Of a DNA stretch of 64,000 nucleotides, positions 33,053 to 42,039 are shown piece after piece (the first letter of the stretch is position 1; each line of letters opens with the position of its first letter). Origin of the DNA: CAYUMU01 sp964445985 (GTDB lineage: Bacteria > Planctomycetota > Planctomycetia > Pirellulales > S012-138); the NCBI GenBank assembly GCA_964445985.1, contig CAYUMU010000005.1:79523-143522 (forward strand), given 5' to 3'. A program made the position numbers and the translations under genes. Under the pieces are notes generated by a model. It saw only the letters and a list, made by a program, of their open reading frames with translations, was not told the origin of the DNA and searched no databases.

Positions 33053-35197
33053 TTACTGGGCGTAAAACTTCTCCCCGCTTTCGGCCATGCGTTGGAGCAT
33101 GTCTGTCGGTTCGAGTCGCGCTCCGCAGCTTTGCAGTGGCTGCAGCCATTCCAGGATTTTCTTGGCTCCGATCTGGTCGGCCCAAAACAACAGGCCGCCG
33201 CGGAAAGGTGGAAAGCCAATCCCGTAGATCAACCCCAGGTCCACGTCGCGCGGGTCGCGTACGCGTTTCTCTTCCAGCACGCGCGTGGCTTCCAGCAGCA
33301 TGGGCAGGAACAGCCTGTGCGTGATTTCGTCTTTGCTGAACTTGCGGTCGGGCGTGCGGACCAGCGGCGCGAGCAGTTCTTGGAACTCGGGGTCGGGCTT
33401 GCCGCGGCCCTGCTTGTCGTCGTAACGATAGAAGCCGGCCCCCGTTTTCTGGCCCAGCCGCTTGCGCTTGAGCATGGTGAGAATGAGCTGCGTGGGCTCG
33501 CATCGCTCGGGGAAGCTTTCATACATCACCCGGCCGGCGTACACCGCCGTATCGATGCCGATCACGTCGTACAGCGTGAGGGGACCCATCGGCATGCCAA
33601 ATTCCTTGGCCGCCTTTTCCACGGCCTCGGGCGAGGCCCCGTCTTGCAGCAGGTGCAAAGCTTCGTTCAGGTAAGGAAACAGGCATCGATTGACCAAAAA
33701 GCCGGGGCCATCGTAAACCACGATCGGGCTTTTCCGCACCTTCTTGGCGAACGCCACGGCCGTGGCCACCGTTTGATCGCTCGTCTGGGGGCCGCGGATC
33801 ACTTCCACCAGCGGCATCTTCCGCACTGGGTTGAAAAAATGGATGCCGACAAACCGCTCGGGATGCTTCAGCCTCGCGGCCAACCGTTCGATGGGAATGG
33901 TCGAAGTATTCGTGGCCAGAATGGCTTCTTTGCCCAGCAGCGGTTCCACGCGGGCATATAGCTGCTGCTTGATATCCACGTTTTCAACAATCGCTTCCAG
34001 CACCAGGTCGCAGCCGGCCATTTCGGAATCGGTTTGCGTGGCGTTGACCAGCGGGGCGAACTTGATGGCCTTGGCGGCGTCGAGCCCCTTGGTCTGCTTG
34101 TTGTAAGCGACTTCTTCCAGCAAGTGCTCCACGCCGCGGGCCAGCGATTCCGCGCTGGTGTCGGAAATGGCCACCGGCAGCGAAGCCTTCACGGCCACGG
34201 CGGCAATCGAAGACCCCATAATGCCGGCGCCGTACACCGCCAGCGAGTTGATCTGGCCGGGGGGCACGTCGCCGCGCTCGATGCCGGTGTCTTTTTTGTT
34301 GCGATCGGAAAGGAAGAACACGTTGAGCAAGGCCCGATTGATGGGCGAGCCAAACAGTTGTGCCATGCCAGCCGCTTCGGCTTCGCAGGCGGCGTCAATG
34401 TTTTCGCCCGCGGCGCCGAGCATGGTTTCCAGGGCAGCCAAGGGGGCGGGGTAATGCCCTTTGGTTTGCTGCTGAATGTAGGCCGAACCCGTGGCGCCGA
34501 GAAACACCAGCTCTTGCTCGCTGATATCGATGGGGCCGCCCCAGGTTTCGCGATCCCGCAGATATTGCCCCGAAGCTTGCTCGGCCTGAATCAAGGCCAC
34601 GGCCGCTTCGTCCAATTGGGCCGGACGAACCACATCGGTGACGAGGCCCATTTGATAGGCGGTTTGGCCGTCGATGGACTCGCCGCCCGAGATAATCTCG
34701 ATGGCGTTGGAGAGCCCCACAATGCGAGGCAAGCGGGCCGTGCCGCCCCAGCCGGGGAACAAACCGAGCTTGACCTCGGGCAATCCCAGTTGAGCCTTGG
34801 GGTTGGAAGTCATGAGCCGCCGATCGCACCACAGCGATAATTCCGTGCCGCCGCCCAGGCAAATGCCGTCGATGGCCGCCACCGTGACGAAAGGGCACTT
34901 CGAAAGCCGCTGAAACAGCTGCTGCCCTTGGCGGCACATCTGCACCACCCAATCCTGAGTGGCGTCTTTGGCCGCCACGAATTCGCGCAGATCGGCCCCG
35001 GCAATAAACATGCCCGGCTTGCCGGAGCGAATGATCAGCCCCTGGAGGTCCGTCCGCTGTTCCAATGCGTCTAAATGCGTGGCGAATTCTGCCAGCACAT
35101 GGTTCGACAGCACATTCGCGCCTTTGTCGGGCAAGTCGAACGTGAGGGCGACGATGCCATCGGCCCGTTGGCTAAGCGTGAAGGCTGCCTGTCCCAT
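33053..35197 (-). CDS. FadJ/FadB-like enoyl-CoA hydratase / 3-hydroxyacyl-CoA dehydrogenase
   Basis: 714 residues, the usual length of the alpha subunit. The N-terminal crotonase domain (about 1-190) has the oxyanion-hole parts FIAGADLREF and IDGICLGGGTELSLWCDRR. The central dehydrogenase domain starts with the NAD-binding VYGAGIMGSSIA (about 315) and has EAIVENVDIKQQLY, ATNTSTIPIERLA and VGIHFFNPVRKMPLVEVI with the catalytic His. The C-terminal domain has VYDGPGFLVNRCLFPYLNEA. The protein carries out the second and third steps of fatty-acid beta-oxidation. The thiolase partner is not in the window. GTAGGAAG precedes the ATG. Confidence 0.94.
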   Translation of the reverse strand: MGQAAFTLSQRADGIVALTFDLPDKGANVLSNHVLAEFATHLDALEQRTDLQGLIIRSGKPGMFIAGADLREFVAAKDATQDWVVQMCRQGQQLFQRLSKCPFVTVAAIDGICLGGGTELSLWCDRRLMTSNPKAQLGLPEVKLGLFPGWGGTARLPRIVGLSNAIEIISGGESIDGQTAYQMGLVTDVVRPAQLDEAAVALIQAEQASGQYLRDRETWGGPIDISEQELVFLGATGSAYIQQQTKGHYPAPLAALETMLGAAGENIDAACEAEAAGMAQLFGSPINRALLNVFFLSDRNKKDTGIERGDVPPGQINSLAVYGAGIMGSSIAAVAVKASLPVAISDTSAESLARGVEHLLEEVAYNKQTKGLDAAKAIKFAPLVNATQTDSEMAGCDLVLEAIVENVDIKQQLYARVEPLLGKEAILATNTSTIPIERLAARLKHPERFVGIHFFNPVRKMPLVEVIRGPQTSDQTVATAVAFAKKVRKSPIVVYDGPGFLVNRCLFPYLNEALHLLQDGASPEAVEKAAKEFGMPMGPLTLYDVIGIDTAVYAGRVMYESFPERCEPTQLILTMLKRKRLGQKTGAGFYRYDDKQGRGKPDPEFQELLAPLVRTPDRKFSKDEITHRLFLPMLLEATRVLEEKRVRDPRDVDLGLIYGIGFPPFRGGLLFWADQIGAKKILEWLQPLQSCGARLEPTDMLQRMAESGEKFYAQ

Positions 35198-35283
35198 GAT
35201 GCTTCCTACTGCGTGCGAATCGTGCGAATCCCCAACGGGCATTATGACGATTGCCTGCCGGCTCGCCAACGGGCAGCAAATGT

Positions 35284-35310
35284 GAGCCGCCGGGTTAACC
35301 CCGGCGGTTC
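35284..35310. repeat. 27-bp REP-like palindromic repeat, copy 2
   Basis: CCGCCGGG (35287-35294) and CCCGGCGG (35300-35307) form an 8-bp stem. The 27-mer is the reverse complement of 2323-2349 apart from two loop bases. Like copy 1 it lies within 25 bases of the stop codon of a minus-strand gene. Confidence 0.6.
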
Positions 35311-35332
35311 GGTTCGGCATGCACGCCGCCAA

Positions 35333-36478
35333 TCAACTCAACACTTTTTTCAACAGTGGGTAGGCCACTTTGCCGTTCCAGCGGTGCCCTCCTTCGAAGC
35401 GGTCCATTTGTAAATGGTCGGCCGCGCCCGCGGCGCGCCAGGCGCGCTCCATCCGCTGCCAGGCGTTGGCGGCCCAAGCCGGTTTGATCAGTCCGTCTTG
35501 CGCGCCCACTTCCCACAAACAGACTCGCGGCGCAATCAGCGAGGCAATCTCGGGCACGTCGCCATACTGCAACAGGCCAGGCACGACCTGCGCCCCACAG
35601 CTATACCGCGCCTGCACTCGTTCTTGCATCAGGTTGAGCGCCCCCGAGGGAACGGCCACTTTGATCCTCGGTTCCAACGCGGCGGTCAGCATCGTCATGC
35701 GACCGCCGTAAGAGAGGCCCACGCAACCCAAGCGATCGGCGTCCACATTCTCATGGCGGCAGAGGTGCTCAATGGCCCACAGGCAGTCGCGGAGGTTTTC
35801 GGCCATCAATACCTTGCCGAGCAGTTGCAGCCGGATGAAGGTCACGCCGCAGGCATCTTGCCGATAATTTTGATAGTTGGAACCGAGCCGCCGTCCAAAC
35901 GGCGTCAGGCAAGGGCAAGCCACCACATATCCCTGCCGCGCCAACTGCCGGCCGTAGTCGTAATTGGCCGAACGGATCGCGTTGGCCACGCCGGGCAAAT
36001 CGTCGCGGCCAGCCACGGGATGATAACCGTGGCTGCCATGGCCGTGCACGGCTAACACCGCTGGCCGCTTTTCCCCTGCTTTCAAATTGCTGGGAACGAG
36101 CAAATAGACCGGCAGCGGCGGATGCCCCTCGGCTTCGAGCAAGAGCGAAAGCCGCACATGATCCTCCAGCTCGATCCGCTCTTCTACCGTGGTTTTCCAC
36201 TCCACGGGCGGCGCGGGATCACCCAAGCATCGCCGCAACGTGCGTTCAAACTGCGGATGCCAGGCGTCGAATTCCGCCGCCGTTGTGCCTTGGAACCGCA
36301 GCGCCAGCGGAGCATCGTTTGCCTGTTGAACAATCCGCTCGTCGATTCCCAGCGCCCGCGGCTCGTCTTCGGCCAGAAGCTTGAAGCCGCCAGCGGTTGG
36401 CCACAGGGTTGCCGTGCCCGCGGCCGTCATCGCAAAGGTACGTTGCAGCCACGCGCGGCGATGGAGATTGGGAGACAT
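35333..36478 (-). CDS. Tat-exported alpha/beta hydrolase (dienelactone-hydrolase / acetyl-xylan-esterase-like)
   Basis: 381 residues. The N-terminus SPNLHRRAWLQRTFAMTAAG carries a twin-arginine motif RRAWLQR followed by a mild hydrophobic stretch. The fold is shown by RPAVLAVHGHGSHGYHP (oxyanion region), GLSYGGRMTMLTA with nucleophile Ser in GLSYGG, DGLIKPAWAA as a likely acid position, and FEGGHRWNG with the catalytic His. Substrate unknown; many planctomycete paralogues sit near sulfatases or glycosidases. The frame is open well upstream of 36478, but that segment has no coding similarity. Confidence 0.82.
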   Translation of the reverse strand: MSPNLHRRAWLQRTFAMTAAGTATLWPTAGGFKLLAEDEPRALGIDERIVQQANDAPLALRFQGTTAAEFDAWHPQFERTLRRCLGDPAPPVEWKTTVEERIELEDHVRLSLLLEAEGHPPLPVYLLVPSNLKAGEKRPAVLAVHGHGSHGYHPVAGRDDLPGVANAIRSANYDYGRQLARQGYVVACPCLTPFGRRLGSNYQNYRQDACGVTFIRLQLLGKVLMAENLRDCLWAIEHLCRHENVDADRLGCVGLSYGGRMTMLTAALEPRIKVAVPSGALNLMQERVQARYSCGAQVVPGLLQYGDVPEIASLIAPRVCLWEVGAQDGLIKPAWAANAWQRMERAWRAAGAADHLQMDRFEGGHRWNGKVAYPLLKKVLS

Positions 36479-36602
36479 CAGGTCGATTCCGCCTTCTCGC
36501 TGAGCTATGTCGTTAAGGATCGTCGTCCGGCAATCTTCCCAAGGTAAGTGGTTGCCAGTCCCGCGGCCACGGAATTCGATCCTCGATTCGTTTCGGGTCG
36601 TT

Positions 36603-37571
36603 TCATTTCCAAGAGAACAGTCGGAAACGCACTTTGTGGGGCGGCTTGCGAACGCGGTAGGCTCCCTGGTACGAGCCAAAGCTGCTGGTCGTGATTCCGT
36701 GCCGGGAACTCCCTGCGTACGAATCGAGGGGATCGACCATCTCCACCAGCACCAACCCGGTCTCTCCCTCGCCGAGCACGCCCGCATGCACGGCAACCGT
36801 GGCCAGGGTGGAATCGCTGGTATAGATGTCGGTGCCCCACACGCTTCCGCCGCCGTTGCCGGTGACGCGGAAGACGCGTTTCAGCCCAATGTTGTTGGCC
36901 AGATGGCTGGGCGAGCCGGGGTCGGGCAGCGCATCGCTGTCATCCAGCGGATATTCGTCGGCCGTCGGCTCGGAGTACGCCAGGGACCGCAAGCTGCGAA
37001 CATCGGCGAGCTTGAGGTCGAGCGCGCCGAACTGGGGCGTGACAATCTTGAGCGACGACGCCAGCAGCCTTCCCCGTATTTGGTTCCCCGCGGCGTCGAT
37101 TTGATCGCTGTCGCGAATGGTCGGGGGCCGTTCGCCGGCTTGGGAAAATATCTGTTCGATCACCTCGCGCAACCGGCTGGTCAGGGTCAAATTGTCTGCG
37201 GCCCGCGCGCGGCGACATAGCTCAGGCAGCGCCAACTCCCCTTGCGCCACCAAGGTCGCCACGGCCGCCCGAACCGCCGCGGGGTCTTGGCTGTTGAGAT
37301 TGGCCATGGCCCTTGCTTGTTGAGCCTGCTCGGCCGAGGTTAGCCGCGTGGCCAATTGAATACGTCGAATGTCGCTGGCCGGAATCTGGAGTGTGCCGTA
37401 TCGCGTTTCCAGTTCCACCGTGGCGTCGGCCAGGCGGGCCAATAATCGCCCGCCGTCTTCCAGGCAAACTTCCAGCACCGCGGGATCGGTGGTTTCGGTC
37501 GGCGCGACCTCGCCCGATTTTTGATCGGCGGCCAGCGCCAGCAGGCCCGCGGCAATGAACCACATTCGCAT
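36603..37571 (-). CDS. Exported protein with C-terminal LCCL domain
   Basis: 322 residues with a short signal sequence (WFIAAGLLALAADQ). The middle part (about 30-215) has two similar beta/helix segments: LEVCLEDGGRLLARL with GTLQIPASDIRRIQLA, and QIRGRLLASSLKIV with LKLADVRSLRSL. The C-terminal part (about 235-318) is an LCCL domain, shown by GGSVWGTDIYTSDSTLATVAVHAGVL and SFGSYQGAYRVRKPP. LCCL domains are known from animal proteins (cochlin, Limulus factor C) and are also found in some bacteria; ligand unknown. GGGGGTAACGATC precedes the ATG. It is 124 bases upstream of the Tat-exported hydrolase, so they may share a transcript. Confidence 0.78.
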   Translation of the reverse strand: MRMWFIAAGLLALAADQKSGEVAPTETTDPAVLEVCLEDGGRLLARLADATVELETRYGTLQIPASDIRRIQLATRLTSAEQAQQARAMANLNSQDPAAVRAAVATLVAQGELALPELCRRARAADNLTLTSRLREVIEQIFSQAGERPPTIRDSDQIDAAGNQIRGRLLASSLKIVTPQFGALDLKLADVRSLRSLAYSEPTADEYPLDDSDALPDPGSPSHLANNIGLKRVFRVTGNGGGSVWGTDIYTSDSTLATVAVHAGVLGEGETGLVLVEMVDPLDSYAGSSRHGITTSSFGSYQGAYRVRKPPHKVRFRLFSWK

Positions 37572-38010
37572 GATCGTTACCCCCTGGCGGCAGATGCCCC
37601 CCGCCCCAACGAACCGGCAATTGGTGGGGGGCCTTTCTTCTGCGGCCCATTATCCGTGGTTCCTGCATCCGCGTCCAATGCCGCGCCGGGGAGACAGCCA
37701 CGAAAGAGGGGGGCGGGACCTCTCGCGGCACTCGTTCTCGGGCAGCAGTTGATACCCCCCGCTGCCGGAGGGGCGCATTGTGATCTCCCGTTGGCGTTTC
37801 CCGTGGTGTGCCAACTCATACGGAATCCCAGCTTTAGCTTCTGGCCCTCTTAGTCTGGCGTGGCCCGGCAGAGCGAATGGGCGTATAGTTCTGGGTGGGG
37901 GAGCCGAGCGCCCGCGGCCTGTTGGCCTATGCATGAAATCCCAAGTGGTTGCTAACCGCGGAAAAGCGCTTCCAGCGCGTTCCCCCTCCCGTTCATGGGA
38001 AAGGTGGGCC
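37572..38010. other. Divergent intergenic region
   Basis: 439 bases between the LCCL gene (minus) and the histidine kinase (plus). The kinase frame is open through most of it, but no ribosome-binding site supports an earlier start than 38011. A G/C homopolymer-rich stretch lies near 37600-37640. No RNA gene seen. Confidence 0.4.
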
Positions 38011-41000
38011 ATGCCCCTTGTCGCAAAACTGATGCTGATCGTGGTTTTACCAGCCGCCGTCATTGCGGGCGTGGGCTGGTTTGCCACGGGCACCGGCGAG
38101 GCCACCGTCCGCCAGGCCTTGGAACGCTCGGCAAGCGTGCAGGCCCGCGCCGTGATGGACGAGATTGACCGTTTCATCTACACCCATGTAGCGCATTGGC
38201 AGGCCTACACCCGCAGCAAGCTCATTCAAAAAACGCTGGCCGAATCGAACGCGGAAGCAAGTCAGAACGAAAACCCGCTCGATGCCCTGGCCGAGCTGGA
38301 CCGAATTTGGCAGGGGGTCGATCCCGGCACGGTCACGCCCGACATGGAGCGATTGCTGTCCACGCAACTCTCCAGCGATTTGGCCAATCATGTTCGCCAT
38401 GTCGAAAAGATCAGCAAGTACCGGGTCTTCCACGAGGTTTCGGTTACCAATCGCTACGGCGCCGTGGCGGCCCTGAGTGGTCGCACCAGCGACTTCCTCC
38501 AAAGTGACGAAAGCTGGTGGCAGCGCGCCGTCGACGAAGGCGTTTTCATCTCCGGCATCGACTCCGCGGAACCCAACCAACGGGCGATCGATCTTTGTAT
38601 TCGGATCGATGATCCCCAGGGCGAGTTGTTGGGCGTGCTCCGCGCGGTATTGAACGTCAACGAGGTCTTCAAGATCATCGACCAGCGGGCGGCCGCCAAC
38701 ACGTCGTCGCTCGAACGAATTGCCTTGCTCGACCGCGATGGCGAAGTGATTTACCAGATTGGCGAACGGGTCGAAGACCCCATTCTCACGGCCAAACTTC
38801 CCTGGAAGAAAGACTCGACGGCCTTGCGGAAGGATCTCACGGCCTGGCGAAATTCGCCTGCCAGTGGCGAACTGCTCTCTGCCTACGCTCCCTCGCGCGC
38901 ATTCTGGGGATTCCCCGGTTTGAACTGGGTGGCCCTGGTGGAACAGCCCGCCTCCGACGTGTTGCGGCCGGTCATCATCATGCGGCAGCGAATTTTGATG
39001 TTTTCGCTCAGCGCCATGACGCTGGTGATTTTGAGTTGCGGCGCCTTGGCCATCTCCCTCTCGCGGCGAATGGGCGTGATCTCGCGAGCCACCGTCAGGC
39101 TGGGAGAAGGCGACCTTAAAACGAGGGTGCCCGTCACCAAGCACGATGAACTATCGGCCCTGGCCAAAAGCTTCAACCGCATGGCCGAAGAACTCGAAAG
39201 CCACGCGGGCTCGCTGGAGCGCACCAATCGCGAACTGGTGCAAGCCAAGAGCGCGGCCGAAAGCGCCAACCGCGCCAAAAGCGACTTCTTGGCCAATGTG
39301 AGCCACGAAATTCGGACCCCCATGAACGCCATTATGGGCATGACCGAACTGGTCCTCGATACCCGGCTGAATGTCACCCAGCGAGAATACCTGACCATCG
39401 CCCACGACTCGGCCGATTCGCTGCTGGGCATCATCAACAGCATCCTCGACTTCTCGAAAATCGAAGCGGGTCGGCTGGAACTCGATAGCGACGACTTCCG
39501 CCTGCGCGACGCCGTGGGCGACGCCATGCGATCGTTGGGCCTGAGGGCGCATGCCAAGAACCTGGAACTTGCCTGGCAGGTGGATGAGAACGTGCCAGAA
39601 ATGCTGGTCGGCGACGCGGCCCGACTGCGGCAATTGCTCGTCAACCTCTTGGGCAACTCCATCAAGTTCACCGAAGCCGGCGAAGTGGCGCTGCACGTTG
39701 CCCTGGTGCAAGCGGAAGACGACGCCGCCGAACTCGGGTTTGCCGTTCGCGATACCGGCATTGGCATCCCGCCCGAAAAGCTCGATTCCATTTTCGACCC
39801 CTTCACCCAGGCCGACGCCAGCACCACCCGCAAGTACGGCGGCACCGGGCTGGGGCTCGCCATCAGCCGCAGGCTGGTGGAACTGATGGGTGGACGCATT
39901 TCGGTCGAAAGCGAAGAAAACTTTGGCAGCACCTTCCGCTTCACGGCCGCCTTCGGCGTCAGGCAAGGGCACCGTCCGCTCCCCGATCAGGTTTCGCTTG
40001 CCAACCTGCCTGTCCTTATCGTCGACGACAATCGCACCAACCGCCGCTGCTTGGAAGAACTGCTGCGTAGCTGGGATATGGCCCCCACCTGCGCCGCCAG
40101 CGCGGCCGAAGCGATCCAACTGCTGGAAACGGCCGACTTTGAGCTGATTATCAGCGACGTGCAAATGCCCGAGGTCGATGGTTTCACCCTGTGCGAACGT
40201 ATTCGCGCGCTGGACCGCCATCGCCATGTTCCGCTGTTGATGCTCACTTCGGGTGAACGGCCCGAAGACCCTCAGCGCTGTCGCGACCTGGGCATCGCGG
40301 GCCGGTTGATGAAGCCGGTCAAGCAGTCCGAATTGCTCGAGGCCATCTTGCAATCCTGCGCCGACCGTTGCCAGCCCACGGCCGCCGCTACCCCTGCCGG
40401 TGGTGAAGCCCTCACTCCTTCTCAAGCCGCGGCGGCCGCCGAGAACGGCCAAACCAACGACCAGACCATTCGCCCGCTCAACATCCTCCTGGCCGAAGAC
40501 GGCATTGCCAATCAAAAACTGGCCATCGGGCTGCTCTCCCGTTGGGGGCACCAGGTAACGGTGGCGCGAAATGGGCAGCTCGCGGTCGAAACCCTGGCCT
40601 CGCAGGAGTTCGACCTGGTGCTGATGGACGTGCAAATGCCCGTTATGGACGGCCTGGAAGCCACGCGCGAAATCCGCCGGATAGAAAGCAGCACCCCTGG
40701 CAATGGTCACCATATTCCCATCATCGCCATGACGGCCCGAGCCATGAAGGGAGATCGCGAGCTTTGCCTGTCGGCCGGCATGGACGATTATATTTCCAAG
40801 CCGATTCGCCGCCAGGAATTGCAGCGGGCACTCCAGGGAGTCGCCCTCACGCTGTTGCCCGACGAACCCGAGGAGCAGGCCGCATCGCTCCCCCAGGGCG
40901 AAGAACCTCACTGGGATGCCGCGTTGGCCAGCGTGGAAGGGGATCGCGACCTGCTGCGGCAAGTGGTCGAAGCCATCGTCGAAGAAATTCCCCAATTGAT

Positions 41001-41289
41001 CCGAACGGCCGAGCAGTCGCTGGAAATGGACGACGCCAAAACCTTCCATAGGGCTGCCCATTCGCTCAAGGGGTCGATTCGGCTGTTCGAGCTGCAGTCG
41101 CTGCAGGCAGAAGCCCGGCAGCTCGAAGACTTGGGCAAGAATGCCGATTTGACCGCCGCGGCCCCGCTTTGGCCGCCATTTCGTGAAGGAATCGAGGACT
41201 TCTTGCACTTTGCCCAGGCCTACCTGCGGGAGCAGTACGCCGCGGCAAGCTGGCGAGGTTCCGCGGTTGAGAGCGATTCTGATGATTAG
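38011..41289 (+). CDS. Hybrid sensor histidine kinase with HAMP, two receiver domains and HPt
   Basis: 1092 residues. TM1 follows the start directly (LVAKLMLIVVLPAAVIAGVGWF). A periplasmic sensor region of about 290 residues has a Cache-like look (VTNRYGAVAALSG, RIALLDRDGEVIYQIG). TM2 lies at about 330 (ILMFSLSAMTLVILSCGALA), then HAMP, a coiled coil, HisKA with SHEIRTPMNAI (His432) and HATPase_c (LLVNLLGNSIKFTEAG, DTGIGIPPEKLDSIF, GGTGLGLAIS). Receiver 1 has Asp716 (ISDVQMPE), receiver 2 Asp873 (MDVQMPVMDG), and the HPt domain His1017 (AAHSLKGSI). All phosphorelay residues are present. GGAAAGGTGGGCC precedes the ATG. No response regulator gene is adjacent. Confidence 0.93.
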   Translation: MPLVAKLMLIVVLPAAVIAGVGWFATGTGEATVRQALERSASVQARAVMDEIDRFIYTHVAHWQAYTRSKLIQKTLAESNAEASQNENPLDALAELDRIWQGVDPGTVTPDMERLLSTQLSSDLANHVRHVEKISKYRVFHEVSVTNRYGAVAALSGRTSDFLQSDESWWQRAVDEGVFISGIDSAEPNQRAIDLCIRIDDPQGELLGVLRAVLNVNEVFKIIDQRAAANTSSLERIALLDRDGEVIYQIGERVEDPILTAKLPWKKDSTALRKDLTAWRNSPASGELLSAYAPSRAFWGFPGLNWVALVEQPASDVLRPVIIMRQRILMFSLSAMTLVILSCGALAISLSRRMGVISRATVRLGEGDLKTRVPVTKHDELSALAKSFNRMAEELESHAGSLERTNRELVQAKSAAESANRAKSDFLANVSHEIRTPMNAIMGMTELVLDTRLNVTQREYLTIAHDSADSLLGIINSILDFSKIEAGRLELDSDDFRLRDAVGDAMRSLGLRAHAKNLELAWQVDENVPEMLVGDAARLRQLLVNLLGNSIKFTEAGEVALHVALVQAEDDAAELGFAVRDTGIGIPPEKLDSIFDPFTQADASTTRKYGGTGLGLAISRRLVELMGGRISVESEENFGSTFRFTAAFGVRQGHRPLPDQVSLANLPVLIVDDNRTNRRCLEELLRSWDMAPTCAASAAEAIQLLETADFELIISDVQMPEVDGFTLCERIRALDRHRHVPLLMLTSGERPEDPQRCRDLGIAGRLMKPVKQSELLEAILQSCADRCQPTAAATPAGGEALTPSQAAAAAENGQTNDQTIRPLNILLAEDGIANQKLAIGLLSRWGHQVTVARNGQLAVETLASQEFDLVLMDVQMPVMDGLEATREIRRIESSTPGNGHHIPIIAMTARAMKGDRELCLSAGMDDYISKPIRRQELQRALQGVALTLLPDEPEEQAASLPQGEEPHWDAALASVEGDRDLLRQVVEAIVEEIPQLIRTAEQSLEMDDAKTFHRAAHSLKGSIRLFELQSLQAEARQLEDLGKNADLTAAAPLWPPFREGIEDFLHFAQAYLREQYAAASWRGSAVESDSDD

Positions 41290-41377
41290 GCGGTCAGCAC
41301 TGGGAATCAACCAGCCAAGCGCGCCCCTTGAATCGGGCCGGGCCTAGGCTATATTATCTTTCCCGCACCCAAGTTAA

Positions 41378-41460
41378 GCCGGAGTGGCGGAATGGCAGAC
41401 GCGCTAGGTTCAGGACCTAGTGCCCGTTAGGGCGTGGAGGTTCGAGTCCTCTCTCCGGCA
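41378..41460 (+). tRNA. tRNA-Leu(CAG)
   Basis: 83 nt. Acceptor stem GCCGGAG/CTCCGGC with discriminator A at 41460. D-arm GGCGGAATGGCAGAC, anticodon stem-loop GCTAGGTTCAGGACCTAGT with anticodon CAG, a long class II variable arm (GCCCGTTAGGGCGT), and T-loop GGTTCGAGTCC. The class II arm and A73 fit leucine. CCA is not encoded. Confidence 0.95.
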
Positions 41461-41476
41461 TTGGCTTTTTCCCGCG

Positions 41477-41519
41477 AATCCCCCATGCAATCCGACATCG
41501 GACGGGGGATTTTCTTTTT
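41477..41519 (+). terminator. Terminator behind tRNA-Leu
   Basis: AATCCCCC (41477-41484) pairs with GGGGGATT (41504-41511), with an inner TCCGA/TCGGA stem, followed by TTCTTTTT. A clear rho-independent terminator starting 16 bases after the tRNA. Confidence 0.8.
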
Positions 41520-41784
41520 GCCGTTTTGCAGGTTTGCGCAAAATTTGTGCAGGTATGCGGAAGAGACTCTCAATGCGAGTGAGCATCGCCAGAGCGGTCG
41601 CGTGGAAACATTGGTGCTCCAAGAGACAGACATGCCTTGCTGAGTCGACCTGGCAGGGCGACAATGACTTCAGGGCAAAGATGCAGCGGCGGCGTGGCGA
41701 AATCCAGATGTGAGTGCCCTCACTTAACGCAGGTAAACCGCAAACGAACATTGAGCCATTAAAGTTCTCTGCCAGCTTGCAGAG

Positions 41785-42039
41785 ATGATAACGAGCAAGA
41801 AACTAAAGTCCGTTTATCCGAAGGCGAACCTGAGAACTAACACCGTTTCCATCAACTTCACTACCCTCGATGATTTCACGACCACACACGGCTCCATCGA
41901 GGATCTTGCCTCCGACCTGCTGCCGGTGTTGACAGGACTTCCAGAAGACGAACTCCAAAAGTTGGGTTATGCTCTCATCGAAGACGGCACTGACCGAACC
42001 CTCGTATATGTGAGGCCCGGAGAAATTGCTCACATTTGA
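41785..42039 (+). CDS. Small protein of unknown function downstream of tRNA-Leu
   Basis: 84 residues: ITSKKLKSVYPKANLRTNTV, then SINFTTLDDFTTTHGSIEDL and LASDLLPVLTGLPEDELQKL. It looks soluble, mixed alpha/beta. Ribosome binding is weak (TTGCAGAG before ATG). Lower GC and AT-ending codons unlike the long genes around it. It overlaps by ten bases the 3' end of the convergent gene at 42030-42599. I do not recognise a family. Confidence 0.45.
   Translation: MITSKKLKSVYPKANLRTNTVSINFTTLDDFTTTHGSIEDLASDLLPVLTGLPEDELQKLGYALIEDGTDRTLVYVRPGEIAHI

Noticed and set aside
39151..41310. 719-codon open frame on the minus strand
   Set aside because: Antisense shadow of the histidine kinase; high GC leaves the opposite frame open. 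All kinase motifs are on the plus strand.
41461..41784. Search for an integrase remnant or repeated tRNA 3' end behind tRNA-Leu
   Set aside because: I found no second copy of the tRNA 3' end downstream and no integrase motif; reverse frames over the tRNA are the usual tRNA shadow ORFs.
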